From contig CAVWQP010000004.1 of assembly GCA_963757125.1 (NCBI GenBank), forward strand, positions 1,178,001 through 1,242,000: 64,000 nucleotides of DNA, written 5' to 3'. Positions 7,743 to 16,520 of the stretch are shown in pieces. This DNA comes from CAVVSD01 sp963757125. GTDB taxonomy: Bacteria > Actinomycetota > Thermoleophilia > Solirubrobacterales > Solirubrobacteraceae. How positions within the stretch are numbered: the first letter of the stretch is position 1; the number at the start of each line of letters is the position of its first letter. A program made the translations under genes and the position numbers. Under the pieces are notes generated by a model, which was not told the origin of the DNA, did no database searches, and worked only from the letters and a program-made list of their open reading frames with translations.

Positions 7743-9484
7743 GCGAGACGCGCATCGACCCGATCACCCTCGGCGTCCTGGGCGGCGCCTTCCAGGCGAT
7801 CGGCCTGGAGATGGGCCACGCGCTGAAGCGCATGGCCTACAGCCCCGCCGCCCAGCAGGTCGAGGACCTCGGCGGCGGCCTCTTCACCGTCGACGGCCGT
7901 GAGATCTGCGAGTCCGACACGACGCCGATGCACATCGGCTCGATCCCGGCCTACATCCGCGGGTTCATGCGGCGGCTGGAGGGCAAGGTCGAGCCGGGCG
8001 ACATCATCATCCACAACAACCCGTACCACGGGGCCTCGCACTCGCCCGACCTGTGCGTCGCGATCCCGATCTTCTGGGAGGGCGAGCTCACCGCCTGGTC
8101 GGCGTCCACGATCCACCTGTCCGACACCGGCGGCGTGTTCCCCGGCATCGCCATCGACGTGCACGACGTCTGGGCGGAGTCGAAGATCTACGACTCGCTC
8201 AAGCTCTACGAGCGCGGCGTGCGCAACGAGCAGCTCTGGCAGTTCTTCATCGACAACACCCGGACGCCGAGCTACGTCGTCGGCGACACGGAGGCGATGA
8301 TCGCTGCGGGGCGCCTGGGCGAGAAGCGGTTCCTCGGGCTGCTCGAGAAGTACGGCCGCGACACGGTGATGACCGCCGTCGAGGAGTTCCTCGACTACTG
8401 CGAGCGGATGATGCGCGCCCAGATCGAGTCCGTGCCCGACGGCACGTGGGAGGCCGAGGGCTGGCTCGACGACGACGGGCGCAACCGCGGCGAGCCGCTC
8501 TACGTGCACACGAAGGTGACGGTCGAGGGCTCCGACATCACCGTCGACCTCTCGAAGTCCTGCGACAACGTCGTCACCGGCTTCAACGTGCCGTTCGGCG
8601 GCAGCGTCCTGCCCGGGATCTACACCGTGATCCGCTCGGTCTTCCTCGACGAGGCGACCTTCGACGACTTCATCCCGCAGAACGACGGGATCTTCCGGCC
8701 GATCAAGGTCATCGCGCGCGAGGGGAGCATCTTCAACCCCACGTTCCCGCGCTCGGCGCTGTCGCGCGTGTGCCCGATCCTGCGCGCGTCGGACGCCGCG
8801 ATCCAGGCGCTGTCGGAGGTCGTGCCCGACCGCGTCGCCGCCGGGTCGACGGCCATCGGCGTGGGCGTCTACACCGGCTACGTCCCCGAGAAGTCGGAGT
8901 ACTGGGTGCACGTGGAGATCAACGAGGGCGCCTACGGCGGCCGGTGCGGCAAGGACGGCATCGACGCCATCGACGTCCTCACGGTGAACTCGCGCAACAC
9001 GCCGATCGAGGAGACCGACTGGCTGTTCCCGATGCGCACGGAGCGCTACGAGCTGCGCGACGTCGAGCCGGCGCCGGGGAAGTGGCGCGGCGGCATCGGG
9101 ATCATCCGCGCCAACCGCTTCATGGGCGACGGCGCGTTCACGTCGGAGACCGACCGTGCCTACGAGGCGCCGACCGGCCTGTTCGGCGGCGGGGCGGGGA
9201 GCACGCTGCGGCTCTACCGGATCGACGGGGACGGCACCGAGGTCCCGCTCGAGTCCAAGCAGACGAACTTCGCCATGCCCGCCGGCGCCACGCTGGTCTG
9301 GGAGCAGGCCTGCGGCGGCGGCTACGGCGATCCGTTCGAGCGCGACCCGGCGGCGGTGCTGCACGACTGGCGCGAGGAGCTGGTCAGCGCGGAGTCCGCC
9401 GAGCGCGACTACGGCGTCGTCATCGACGTCGCGGCCGACGCCGTCGACGCCGACGCGACCGCGCAGCGCCGGGCCGCCCGCTGA
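7739..9484 (+). CDS. hyuB: Hydantoinase subunit B
   Basis: 581-residue partner of HyuA. Family features include GDIIIHNNPYHGASHSPDL near residue 85, the stretch GGVFPGIAIDVHDVW, and the C-terminal GGGYGDP segment that closes HyuB proteins. The ATG overlaps the HyuA stop by four bases, as expected for a stoichiometric complex. AGGAGG at 9491-9496, just after the stop, is the ribosome site of the next gene. It shares the family fold with the second B subunit at 22614 but is only distantly similar in sequence, so the two pairs probably act on different substrates. Confidence 0.9.
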   Translation: MSETRIDPITLGVLGGAFQAIGLEMGHALKRMAYSPAAQQVEDLGGGLFTVDGREICESDTTPMHIGSIPAYIRGFMRRLEGKVEPGDIIIHNNPYHGASHSPDLCVAIPIFWEGELTAWSASTIHLSDTGGVFPGIAIDVHDVWAESKIYDSLKLYERGVRNEQLWQFFIDNTRTPSYVVGDTEAMIAAGRLGEKRFLGLLEKYGRDTVMTAVEEFLDYCERMMRAQIESVPDGTWEAEGWLDDDGRNRGEPLYVHTKVTVEGSDITVDLSKSCDNVVTGFNVPFGGSVLPGIYTVIRSVFLDEATFDDFIPQNDGIFRPIKVIAREGSIFNPTFPRSALSRVCPILRASDAAIQALSEVVPDRVAAGSTAIGVGVYTGYVPEKSEYWVHVEINEGAYGGRCGKDGIDAIDVLTVNSRNTPIEETDWLFPMRTERYELRDVEPAPGKWRGGIGIIRANRFMGDGAFTSETDRAYEAPTGLFGGGAGSTLRLYRIDGDGTEVPLESKQTNFAMPAGATLVWEQACGGGYGDPFERDPAAVLHDWREELVSAESAERDYGVVIDVAADAVDADATAQRRAAR

Positions 9485-9504
9485 TCCACGAGGAGGAAGA
9501 GCAC

Positions 9505-10248
9505 GTGCGCATCAAGTACATCGTCCCGTTCCCGTTCGACGAGGTCGGCCTCGCCAACCGCGCCGCCCAGCTGCCGGACGAGCTGCGCACGCCGGGCGTC
9601 GACTACGAGTTCGTCCCCGTCAAGAACTCCTGCCACAACGCCGACAGCGCCTACGAGCTGCTCATCCTCGACGCGTACATCGCCGAGGCGGGGCTCGCCA
9701 GCGAGGAGGAGGGCTACGACGCGGTCGTCATGGACACGGTCTCGGACTCCGGCCTCGCGGCCCTGCGGTCGCGGCTGACGATCCCGGTCCTCGGGCCGGG
9801 GCTCGTGCAGCAGCACGTCGCCGCGATGCTCGGCAAGCGGTTCTCGATCCTCACGATGTGGGAGCGCTGGCGGCCGCTGTACGAGAAGACGATGGCCGAG
9901 TACGGAACGGGCCAGTACTGCGCGTCGATCCGCTCGATCGGCAAGCGCCCCGACCAGGAGCAGCTGCTCGCGGGTCGCGAGGAGGTCGTGTTCGATGCGC
10001 TCGAGCGCGAGGGGCGCGCCGCGATCGAGGAGGACCACGCGGACGTGATCCTCATCGGCTCGACGACGATGCACCAGTCGGTCGAGCACCTGCGCAAGAC
10101 CCTCGGCGTCCCCGTCATCAACCCCGGGCCGCTGACGATCAAGCTCGCCGAGCTGTTCGTCACGCTCGGGCTCACCCACTCCAAGGCGGCCTACATGGCG
10201 CCCGAGGTCATCCAGGACGAGAAGTTCAACTCGCTGATGGGGGTCTGA
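9505..10248 (+). CDS. Asp/Glu/hydantoin racemase-fold protein lacking both catalytic cysteines
   Basis: 247-residue protein whose order of blocks (conserved VLGPGLVQQHVAAMLG, a central helical region, then DVILIGSTTMHQ) matches hydantoin and Asp/Glu racemases. Those enzymes use two Cys, one before the DxGL motif and one in a LLGC-type motif. Here the first position is Thr (MDTVSDSGL) and the second is Ser (LIGSTTM). The only Cys residues lie elsewhere (NSCHN, QYCAS). Two-base proton-transfer racemisation by the normal mechanism therefore looks impossible. It starts at GTG 9505 behind AGGAGG and is the last gene of the hyuAB operon. A decarboxylase, isomerase or binding role is possible. Confidence 0.75.
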   Translation: MRIKYIVPFPFDEVGLANRAAQLPDELRTPGVDYEFVPVKNSCHNADSAYELLILDAYIAEAGLASEEEGYDAVVMDTVSDSGLAALRSRLTIPVLGPGLVQQHVAAMLGKRFSILTMWERWRPLYEKTMAEYGTGQYCASIRSIGKRPDQEQLLAGREEVVFDALEREGRAAIEEDHADVILIGSTTMHQSVEHLRKTLGVPVINPGPLTIKLAELFVTLGLTHSKAAYMAPEVIQDEKFNSLMGV

Positions 10249-10255
10249 GCCGGTA

Positions 10256-11641
10256 CTAGGCGAACGCCGGCGGCCGGCGGCGGTGCCAGTCGGTCGCCTC
10301 CTGCACCGCGTGCCCCGCGCGCAGGATCAGCGCGTCGCGCCAAGGGGCCGCCGCGAGCTGCACGCCGGTCGGCAGCCCCGTTCCGTCGAGCCCGGAGGGG
10401 ATCGACGCCGCGGGCAGGTGCGCGAGGCTCCACGCGTACGTGAACCGGGTGAGCTCCGCGGTGACGGCGATCATGTCCGCGTCGGCCCGCAGCGGGGCCG
10501 TCGCGTTCGTCGTCGGCGTCAGCAGCAGGTCGACGTCGTCGAAGACCTGCAGCATGCGCACCCGCCAGTCGCGCATCCCGGCCAGCGCGCGGCCCACGTC
10601 GGGACCCGTCACCGCGTTGCCGAGCTCCAGCCGCCGCAGCACGTCGGCGCCGAAGCGGCCGGGCTCGTCGGCGAGGCGCTCGCGGTGCAGGCCGGTCGCC
10701 TCCGCGCGGATGAGCAACGTGGCGATCCCCGTGGCGTCGTCCGCGCCGTCCAGGTCGACGTCGACGACCTCCGCCCCGAGGCCGGCGAGGACGTCCGCGG
10801 CGGCCTGGGTGTTCTCGGCGATCGCCGGATCGACGTCCTCGAAGAAGAAGCGGCGCGGCAGGCCCACGCGCAGCCCCGCGACGCCGGCCCGGAGACCGTC
10901 CCGCGGATCGTCGAAGGGATGCTCGACGGCGTGCGGGTCGTCGCGGTCGTAGCCGGCCATCACCGCGAGCATCTCGGCGACGTCGGCGATCGTCCGCGCC
11001 ATCGGCCCGATCGTGTCGAGCGCGGCGCTGACGGGGAACGTGCCCCTGGCCGACACCAGCCCGTACGTCGGCCGCAGCGCGCTCACGCCGTTCAGCGCCG
11101 CCGGGATGCGGACCGACCCGCCGGTGTCGGTCCCGAGCGCGCCGAGGCACAGGTCGGCGCCGAGCGCGGCGCCCGAGCCGCCGCTGGAGCCGCCCGGGAC
11201 ACGGTCGGTGTCCCACGGGTTGCGGCAGGCGCCGAAGTGCGGGTTGTCGGTCGTCGCGCCGTAGGCGAACTCGTGCAGCGCGACCTTGCCGAGGACGATC
11301 GCGCCGGCCGCGCGCAGGCGCCGGACGACCTCCGCGTCCTCGTCCGGGACGCGGTCGGCGAAGAACTGCGAGCCGCGGGTCGCCGGCACGCCGGCGACGT
11401 CGATGTTGTCCTTCACGGCGATCGGGAATCCGTCGAGCGGGCCCAGGGACTCGCCGCGGGCGCGGCGGGCGTCCGTCGCCGCGGCGTCCGCCCGCGCCTG
11501 GTCCGCCGTGACGGTGATGTACGCGTTCAGCTCCGCGGCGGTCGCGTCGATGCGCGCCAGGAGCAGGTCCACCAGCTCGCTCGCGGGCACCTCCCGGCGG
11601 CGCTCGGGCTCGTCCACGAGCGCGCGCAGCGAGGTGCTCAC
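10256..11641 (-). CDS. Amidase (amidase signature family, GatA-like)
   Basis: 461-residue amidase-signature enzyme. The Ser-cisSer-Lys triad is complete: Lys77 in AVKDN, cis-Ser about 152 in GGSSGGS and nucleophile Ser176 in TDTGGSVRIP. There is no GatB or GatC nearby and the protein lacks the helical C-terminus expected for tRNA amidotransferase, so it is more likely a catabolic amide hydrolase. The GTG start overlaps the stop of the upstream GntR gene by four bases, so regulator and amidase form one - strand operon. It ends 7 bases from the convergent racemase-like gene. Confidence 0.88.
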   Translation of the reverse strand: MSTSLRALVDEPERRREVPASELVDLLLARIDATAAELNAYITVTADQARADAAATDARRARGESLGPLDGFPIAVKDNIDVAGVPATRGSQFFADRVPDEDAEVVRRLRAAGAIVLGKVALHEFAYGATTDNPHFGACRNPWDTDRVPGGSSGGSGAALGADLCLGALGTDTGGSVRIPAALNGVSALRPTYGLVSARGTFPVSAALDTIGPMARTIADVAEMLAVMAGYDRDDPHAVEHPFDDPRDGLRAGVAGLRVGLPRRFFFEDVDPAIAENTQAAADVLAGLGAEVVDVDLDGADDATGIATLLIRAEATGLHRERLADEPGRFGADVLRRLELGNAVTGPDVGRALAGMRDWRVRMLQVFDDVDLLLTPTTNATAPLRADADMIAVTAELTRFTYAWSLAHLPAASIPSGLDGTGLPTGVQLAAAPWRDALILRAGHAVQEATDWHRRRPPAFA

Positions 11642-12303
11642 GAGCCCCCCGCGTGGCCGACGGAGCGCATGTGCGCGATGGTCGAGGTCGCGCCGAGCGC
11701 GATGTGCTCGCGCATGCACGCGAACGCCGCGTCGGGATCGCGCCGCTCGAGCGCGACGGTGACGCGCTCGTGCTGCTCGAGGGACATCGACGCGCGGCTC
11801 GTGAGCCAGATCGCGCGCCCGGGCAGGGCCTGCCAGAGGCGGGAGATGAACTCCTGGAGGTAGCGCGACGCGGAGGCGTTGTAGACCGCGCGGTGCCACA
11901 GCACGTTGAGCTCGGCAGCGCTGGAGTGGTAGGAGTCGGCGACGGCGGCGCCCAGCTCCGTGTGCAGCCGCCGCAGCTCGTGGAGCTGCTCGTCCGTCAC
12001 GCGCTCGGCGGCGAGCCGCGCGGCCATCGGCTCGAGGACCAGGCGCAGCGCGTAGACCTCGGCGGCGTCCTCGGGCGAGTACTCCGCCACGGTCGTGCCG
12101 CGATGTGCGTGATGCACCACCAGGCCCTCGGACTGCAGCATCCGAAGGGCCTCGCGGATCGGGGTCGGGCTCATCTGCAGATCCTCGACCAGCCGCTGCA
12201 CGCGCAGGTGCTCGCCCGGGTGGTACCGCCCGTCCTCGATCGCCTGACGGAGGGCGCGGAACGCGGCCTCGGTCTTCGTGACGGAGCGGGCATCGATGGA
12301 CAT
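11638..12303 (-). CDS. GntR family regulator, FCD subfamily
   Basis: 221-residue regulator with an N-terminal winged helix (LVEDLQMSPTPIREALRML at about residues 33-51) and a C-terminal FCD effector domain (residues about 75-210). It is divergent from the lyase-CoA transferase operon at 12392 and leads the amidase gene in its own transcript. The 88-base intergenic space holds an AT-rich site that is a good candidate operator. It differs clearly from the GntR at 3195, so the island has at least two regulatory inputs. Confidence 0.87.
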   Translation of the reverse strand: MSIDARSVTKTEAAFRALRQAIEDGRYHPGEHLRVQRLVEDLQMSPTPIREALRMLQSEGLVVHHAHRGTTVAEYSPEDAAEVYALRLVLEPMAARLAAERVTDEQLHELRRLHTELGAAVADSYHSSAAELNVLWHRAVYNASASRYLQEFISRLWQALPGRAIWLTSRASMSLEQHERVTVALERRDPDAAFACMREHIALGATSTIAHMRSVGHAGGS

Positions 12304-12328
12304 CGGACGGCGGACCCTACACCCGCCC

Positions 12329-12364
12329 TTGACTTCCGGCGCTGGGCGTTAAATATTAAATTAG
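12329..12364 (+). promoter_or_regulatory. Promoter/operator candidate for the lyase operon
   Basis: TTGACT at 12329-12334 is followed 17 bases later by the AT-rich block TTAAATATTAAATTA (12349-12363). This is striking in DNA above 70 percent GC. The block contains an imperfect 12-base palindrome centred on AATATT, so a -10 and a GntR operator probably overlap here. It lies between the divergent GntR gene and the CitE-type lyase gene, whose ribosome site GAGGGAGAAG lies further downstream. Confidence 0.5.
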
Positions 12365-12391
12365 ACGCGCCGACGCGACGAGGGAGAAGCT

Positions 12392-13297
12392 GTGGATCGG
12401 AAGGATGGGCTGCTGCGGTCGCTGCTGTTCGTGCCCGGGAGCGACACGCGGAAGCTCGGCAAGGTCGCGCGCTTCGGAGCGGACGCGATCGTCATCGATC
12501 TGGAGGACGCCGTCGCCGACGAGGAGAAGGTCGGCGCACGGTCCACGACGCGCGCGGCGATCCCGGATCTGGCGGGCAAGGCAACCCTGGTCGTCCGCGT
12601 CAACGGCATCGAGACGGGCCTGCTGGACGACGACGTCGCGGCGATCGCCGTCGAGGGCGTCGACGCCATCATGGTCCCGAAGGTCGAGTCGGCCGACACG
12701 CTCGCGCACCTCGACGCCCGCATCGCCCAGGCCGAGCAGGCGGCCGGCATCGCGCCGGGGACGATCCGCGTCCTCGTGCTCCTCGAGACCGCGCGCGGGA
12801 TCGCCGACTGCGACGCGATCCTCGCGGGCGCGCCCGATCGGGTGCACACCGTCGTCTTCGGCGCCGGCGACTTCTCCGTGCAGCTCGGCATCGACCTGAC
12901 GCCCGACGCCACGGAGCTCGCCTACGCGCGCTCGCGCCTCGTCGTCGCCGCGCGCGCGGCGGGCCTCGCCGCCCCGATCGACGGCCCCTGGCTGCGGCTC
13001 GAGGACGACGAGGGCCTCGAGGCCGACAGCCGGCGCTCCCGTGGTCTCGGCTTCCAGGGCCGCGTGACCGTCTACCCGCCGCAGGTCGAGACGGTGACGC
13101 GCGCCTACTCCGCGCTCTCCGACGAGGAGGCCGAGCGCCAGCGCCGGGTCGTGGAGGCGTTCGAGGAGGCCGAGTCGCGGGGCGTCGCCTCGCTGCGGGT
13201 CGACGGCCGCTTCGTCGACTACCCGATCTACCGCCTGGCGAAGGACCGCATCGAGCGCTACGACGCATGGCGCGCCCGGAGCGCGACCGCATCATGA
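12392..13297 (+). CDS. HpcH/HpaI aldolase / CitE-like citrate lyase family protein
   Basis: 301-residue TIM-barrel lyase of the CitE/HpcH family, which cleaves or forms C-C bonds of malyl-CoA-type substrates. Recognisable blocks are RSLLFVPGSDTRKLGK at residues 9-24, IDLEDAVADEEK (Mg2+-binding region), VPKVESADT and VVFGAGDFSVQLG. The GTG start follows a purine-rich ribosome site. It overlaps the CaiB gene by four bases, pairing a CoA transferase with a CoA-ester lyase. A malyl-CoA, citramalyl-CoA or hydroxy-acyl-CoA lyase is plausible; the true substrate is unknown. Confidence 0.85.
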   Translation: MDRKDGLLRSLLFVPGSDTRKLGKVARFGADAIVIDLEDAVADEEKVGARSTTRAAIPDLAGKATLVVRVNGIETGLLDDDVAAIAVEGVDAIMVPKVESADTLAHLDARIAQAEQAAGIAPGTIRVLVLLETARGIADCDAILAGAPDRVHTVVFGAGDFSVQLGIDLTPDATELAYARSRLVVAARAAGLAAPIDGPWLRLEDDEGLEADSRRSRGLGFQGRVTVYPPQVETVTRAYSALSDEEAERQRRVVEAFEEAESRGVASLRVDGRFVDYPIYRLAKDRIERYDAWRARSATAS

Positions 13298-14535
13298 GCG
13301 CGCTCCCGCTCGACGGCCTGCGCGTGGTCGATGCCGCGTCGCTGTTCGCCGGCCCCGTGATCGGCACGATGCTCGGCGACTACGGCGCCGACGTCGTCAA
13401 GATCGAGCAGCCCTCCGGCGACAACCTGCGCTCGCTCGGCTGGGAGAAGGACGGCGTCTCGCTCTGGTGGGCGCTCATCGGCCGCAACAAGCGATCGGTG
13501 ACGCTGAAGCTGTCGGACCCGGCCGGCGCGGAGGTCGCCCGCAAGCTGCTCGCCGACGCGGACGTGTTCATCGAGAACTTCCGCACCGGCACCCTGGAGC
13601 GGTGGGGGCTCGGGTGGGAGGTCCTGCACGAGATCAACCCGAACCTCGTCATGGTCCGCACGACGGGCTTCGGGCAGACCGGTCCCTATGCCACGCGGCC
13701 GGGCTTCGGGACGCTCGCGGAGTCGATGACGGGCTACGCGCACACCAACGGCTTCCCGGACGGGCCGCCGACGCTGCCGCCCTTCGCGCTCGGCGACGGC
13801 GTCGCCGCGATGACGGGCGCGTTCGCCACGATGATGGCGCTCTGGTGGCGCGACACGCAGGGCGGCACCGGCCAGGTGATCGACCTCTCGATCTACGAGC
13901 CGCTGTTCTGGATCCTCGGGCCGCACGCCACCGTCTACCAGCAGCTCGGCATCGTGCAGGGGCGCACGGGCAACCGCGCGCCGTTCACCGCGCCGCGCAA
14001 CGCCTACCTGGCGAAGGACGGCAAGTGGCTCGGCGTCTCGGCCAGCGCCCAGTCGATCGCCGAGCGCGTCATGACGCTCGTCGGCCGCCCCGAGCTGACC
14101 GAGGAGCCGTGGTTCGCCGACCACACCGGCCGCCTCGAGCACCAGGACGAGCTCGACGACGCGATCTCGGCGTGGATCGCCGAGCGCGACTCCGACGAGG
14201 TCGTCCGCGCGTTCGAGGAGGTCCACGCGGCCATCGCGCCGATCCTGTCGATCGACGAGATCGTCCTCGACCCGCAGTTCATCGCGCGGGACACGATCAC
14301 CGAGGTCGACCACCCCAAGCTCGGCCCGCTGCAGATGCAGAACGTGATCCCGCGGCTCGTCGAGACGCCGGGGCGGATCCGCTGGCCCGGCCCCGAGCTC
14401 GGCTCGAGCAACGAGGCAGTCCTGCGCGACGAGCTGGGCCTCACGGAGGAGCAGATCGCCAAGCTCGTCGAGATGGGCGTCGTGGCCGACGCCGCGCCCG
14501 ACGACCCGAGGAGCACACGAGAGGAGCTCGCCTGA
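13294..14535 (+). CDS. CaiB/BaiF (class III) CoA-transferase
   Basis: 413-residue family III CoA-transferase that moves CoA between carboxylic acids. It begins with the characteristic LDGLRVVDAASLFAGP and has the DYGADVVKIE block at about residues 29-38. The probable acyl-anhydride Asp is residue 168 (LGDGVAAM). GQVIDLSIYEPLF and RNAYLAKDGKWL follow in the usual order, and length is normal. The ATG overlaps the lyase stop (ATGA), and its stop shares one base with the next start. It probably activates the acid produced by amide hydrolysis before cleavage by the lyase. Confidence 0.9.
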   Translation: MSALPLDGLRVVDAASLFAGPVIGTMLGDYGADVVKIEQPSGDNLRSLGWEKDGVSLWWALIGRNKRSVTLKLSDPAGAEVARKLLADADVFIENFRTGTLERWGLGWEVLHEINPNLVMVRTTGFGQTGPYATRPGFGTLAESMTGYAHTNGFPDGPPTLPPFALGDGVAAMTGAFATMMALWWRDTQGGTGQVIDLSIYEPLFWILGPHATVYQQLGIVQGRTGNRAPFTAPRNAYLAKDGKWLGVSASAQSIAERVMTLVGRPELTEEPWFADHTGRLEHQDELDDAISAWIAERDSDEVVRAFEEVHAAIAPILSIDEIVLDPQFIARDTITEVDHPKLGPLQMQNVIPRLVETPGRIRWPGPELGSSNEAVLRDELGLTEEQIAKLVEMGVVADAAPDDPRSTREELA

Positions 14536-15473
14536 TGCCCCCCGTCTTCCGCGAGAGCGACGGACCCGGCCCGCGGCGCGACGTCGTCGGCTACGGGCGT
14601 CACGTCCCGAAGGTGACCTGGCCCGACGGGGCCCGCGTCGCCGTGAGCATCGTCCTCAACTGGGAGGAGGGCTCGGAGTACTCGAAGATCGCCGGCGACG
14701 GGCGCAACGAGGGGCTCGCCGAGATCCCCTACGTCATGGAGCCCGAGTTCCGCGACCTCGCCGCTGAGTCGGTCTACGAGTACGGCGGCCGGGCGGGCGT
14801 CTGGCGCCTGCAGCGGCTGTTCGACGAGTTCGGCATCCCCGTGACGTTCTTCGGCGCGGCGGTCGCGTTCGAGCGCAACCCCGAGGTCGCCGCGTACCTG
14901 CGCGAGGCGGGCCACGAGCCCTGCTGCCACGGCTGGCGCTGGGAGGAGGTGTGGACGCTCTCGCGCGACGAGGAGCGCGAGCACATGCTCGAGGCGATCC
15001 GGTCGATCGAGAAGAGCTGCGGGACCCGGCCGCTGGGCTGGTACTGCCGCTACGGCCCCTCGGTCAACACGCGCGAGCTGCTCGTCGAGGAGGGCGGCTT
15101 CGTCTACGACTCCGACGCCTACAACGACGACCTCCCGTACTACACCGAGGTCGGCGGGCAGCGCCATCTCATCGTGCCCTACAGCTTCACGTACAACGAC
15201 GGGCGCTACGTGCTGCCGCAGGGCTTCTCGGACCCCTCGTCGTTCTTCGACCAGTGCCGGCGCGGCCTCGACTACCTCTGGGACGAGGGCGCCACGCACC
15301 CGCGGATGATGTCCATCGGGCTGCACTCGCGCTGGGCGGGGCAGGCCGGGCGGACGAGCGGCCTGCGGGACTTCATCGAGTACGCGCAGGAGAAGGGCGA
15401 CGTGTGGTTCGCGCGGCGCATCGACATCGCGAACTGGTGGAACGAGCACCACGCGGAGTTCGAGGCGGCATGA
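14535..15473 (+). CDS. Polysaccharide deacetylase-family protein (PuuE/allantoinase-like)
   Basis: 312-residue NodB-fold hydrolase of the branch that includes PuuE allantoinase and peptidoglycan deacetylases. Distinctive blocks are VAVSIVLNWEEGSEYS near residue 36, VTFFGAAVAFERNP, EAGHEPCCHGWRWEE and YDSDAYNDDLPYY. There is no signal peptide, so it is cytoplasmic, which fits a small-molecule amidohydrolase better than cell-wall work. TGATG links it to CaiB, and ATGA links it to the following dehydrogenase. In this context it may open a ureide or cyclic amide ring. Allantoin itself is only one candidate. Confidence 0.83.
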   Translation: MPPVFRESDGPGPRRDVVGYGRHVPKVTWPDGARVAVSIVLNWEEGSEYSKIAGDGRNEGLAEIPYVMEPEFRDLAAESVYEYGGRAGVWRLQRLFDEFGIPVTFFGAAVAFERNPEVAAYLREAGHEPCCHGWRWEEVWTLSRDEEREHMLEAIRSIEKSCGTRPLGWYCRYGPSVNTRELLVEEGGFVYDSDAYNDDLPYYTEVGGQRHLIVPYSFTYNDGRYVLPQGFSDPSSFFDQCRRGLDYLWDEGATHPRMMSIGLHSRWAGQAGRTSGLRDFIEYAQEKGDVWFARRIDIANWWNEHHAEFEAA

Positions 15474-16498
15474 AGGCGGTCCGCTTCCACGAGTACGGCG
15501 ACGCGGACGTCCTGCGCCTCGAGGACGTCCCCGATCCCGAGCCGGGCCCGGGAGAGGTCGTCGTCCGCGTGCGCGCCGTCGGCCTCAACCACGTCGACGT
15601 CGACATGCGCAACGGGACGTCGCGGCTCCCGCTCGCGCTGCCGCACACGCTCGGCTTCGAGGCGGGCGGCGAGGTCGCCGCCGTCGGCGAGGGCGTGACG
15701 GATCTCGCCGAGGGCGACCGCGTCACGCCGCTCTACCAGGTCGCCTGCCGGCGGTGCGTTCCGTGCCTCGCGGGCCGCCAGCAGTTCTGCGAGCGGCTGC
15801 AGATGCTCGGAGTGCAGCGCGCCGGCGCGTACGCCGAGTACGTCCTCGCCCCCGCGGACGCGGTGGTGCCGCTCCCGGACGCGACGACCTACGAGCAGGC
15901 GGCGTCGACGCAGACCACCTTCGCCACCGCCTGGCACTGCTTGATCACTCGCGCGCGCGTGCGCGCGGGGGAGACCGTCCTCATCTCCGCCGCCGGCTCA
16001 GGGGTCGGCTCGTCGGGCATCCAGGTGGCCAAGCGCGCGGGCGCGCGGGTCATCACGACGGCCGGCAGCGACGAGAAGCTCGAGCGGGCGCTCGAGCTCG
16101 GCGCCGACGTCGGGATCAACTACACGACGGAGGACATCGCCCAGCGGGTGCGCGAGGCGACCGACGGTCGCGGCGTGGACGTGGTCCTCGAGCACGTCGG
16201 CGGCAGCGTCTTCGAGCGCAGCCTGGCCGCGGTCGCCGACGGCGGGCGCGTCGTCGTGTGCGGCGGCCACGCGGGGGAGGTCGTCGACCTCGATCTCATC
16301 GAGCTGTTCCGGCACGAGTGGTCGGTCATCGGCTGTGCTCGCGCGACCGAGGCGGAGCTGCGCCACGTGATCGAGCTGGTCGGTCGGGGTGAGCTGACGC
16401 CGGTCGTCTCCGAGGCGCTGGACCTCGCCGACGCGGCCGGTGCGCATCGGCTCATGGAGGATCGCAGACAGTTCGGCAAGCTTGTGCTGATCCCATGA
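15470..16498 (+). CDS. Zinc-binding medium-chain dehydrogenase, second paralogue
   Basis: 342 residues, the same length as the gene at 3926 and similar throughout (MKAVRFHEYGDADVLR opening, VEHVGG-type block, C-terminal GKLVLIP). It has the structural zinc lobe CRRCVPCLAGRQQFC and the nucleotide motif AAGSGVGSSG. LNHVDVD replaces the usual catalytic zinc Cys. It is the last gene of the lyase operon, overlapping the deacetylase by four bases. Duplication with one copy in each operon suggests analogous redox steps on two related substrates. Confidence 0.85.
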   Translation: MKAVRFHEYGDADVLRLEDVPDPEPGPGEVVVRVRAVGLNHVDVDMRNGTSRLPLALPHTLGFEAGGEVAAVGEGVTDLAEGDRVTPLYQVACRRCVPCLAGRQQFCERLQMLGVQRAGAYAEYVLAPADAVVPLPDATTYEQAASTQTTFATAWHCLITRARVRAGETVLISAAGSGVGSSGIQVAKRAGARVITTAGSDEKLERALELGADVGINYTTEDIAQRVREATDGRGVDVVLEHVGGSVFERSLAAVADGGRVVVCGGHAGEVVDLDLIELFRHEWSVIGCARATEAELRHVIELVGRGELTPVVSEALDLADAAGAHRLMEDRRQFGKLVLIP

Positions 16499-16520
16499 AA
16501 CTCAACAATCGGTCCACATC

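Noticed and set aside
5658..9484. HyuAB as acetone or acetophenone carboxylase
   Set aside because: The fold is shared, but no small third subunit is nearby and the surrounding genes are amidases and a racemase-fold protein, which fit cyclic amide hydrolysis better.
10256..11641. Amidase as GatA of the tRNA amidotransferase
   Set aside because: No gatB or gatC nearby, and it is operonic with a GntR regulator inside a catabolic region.
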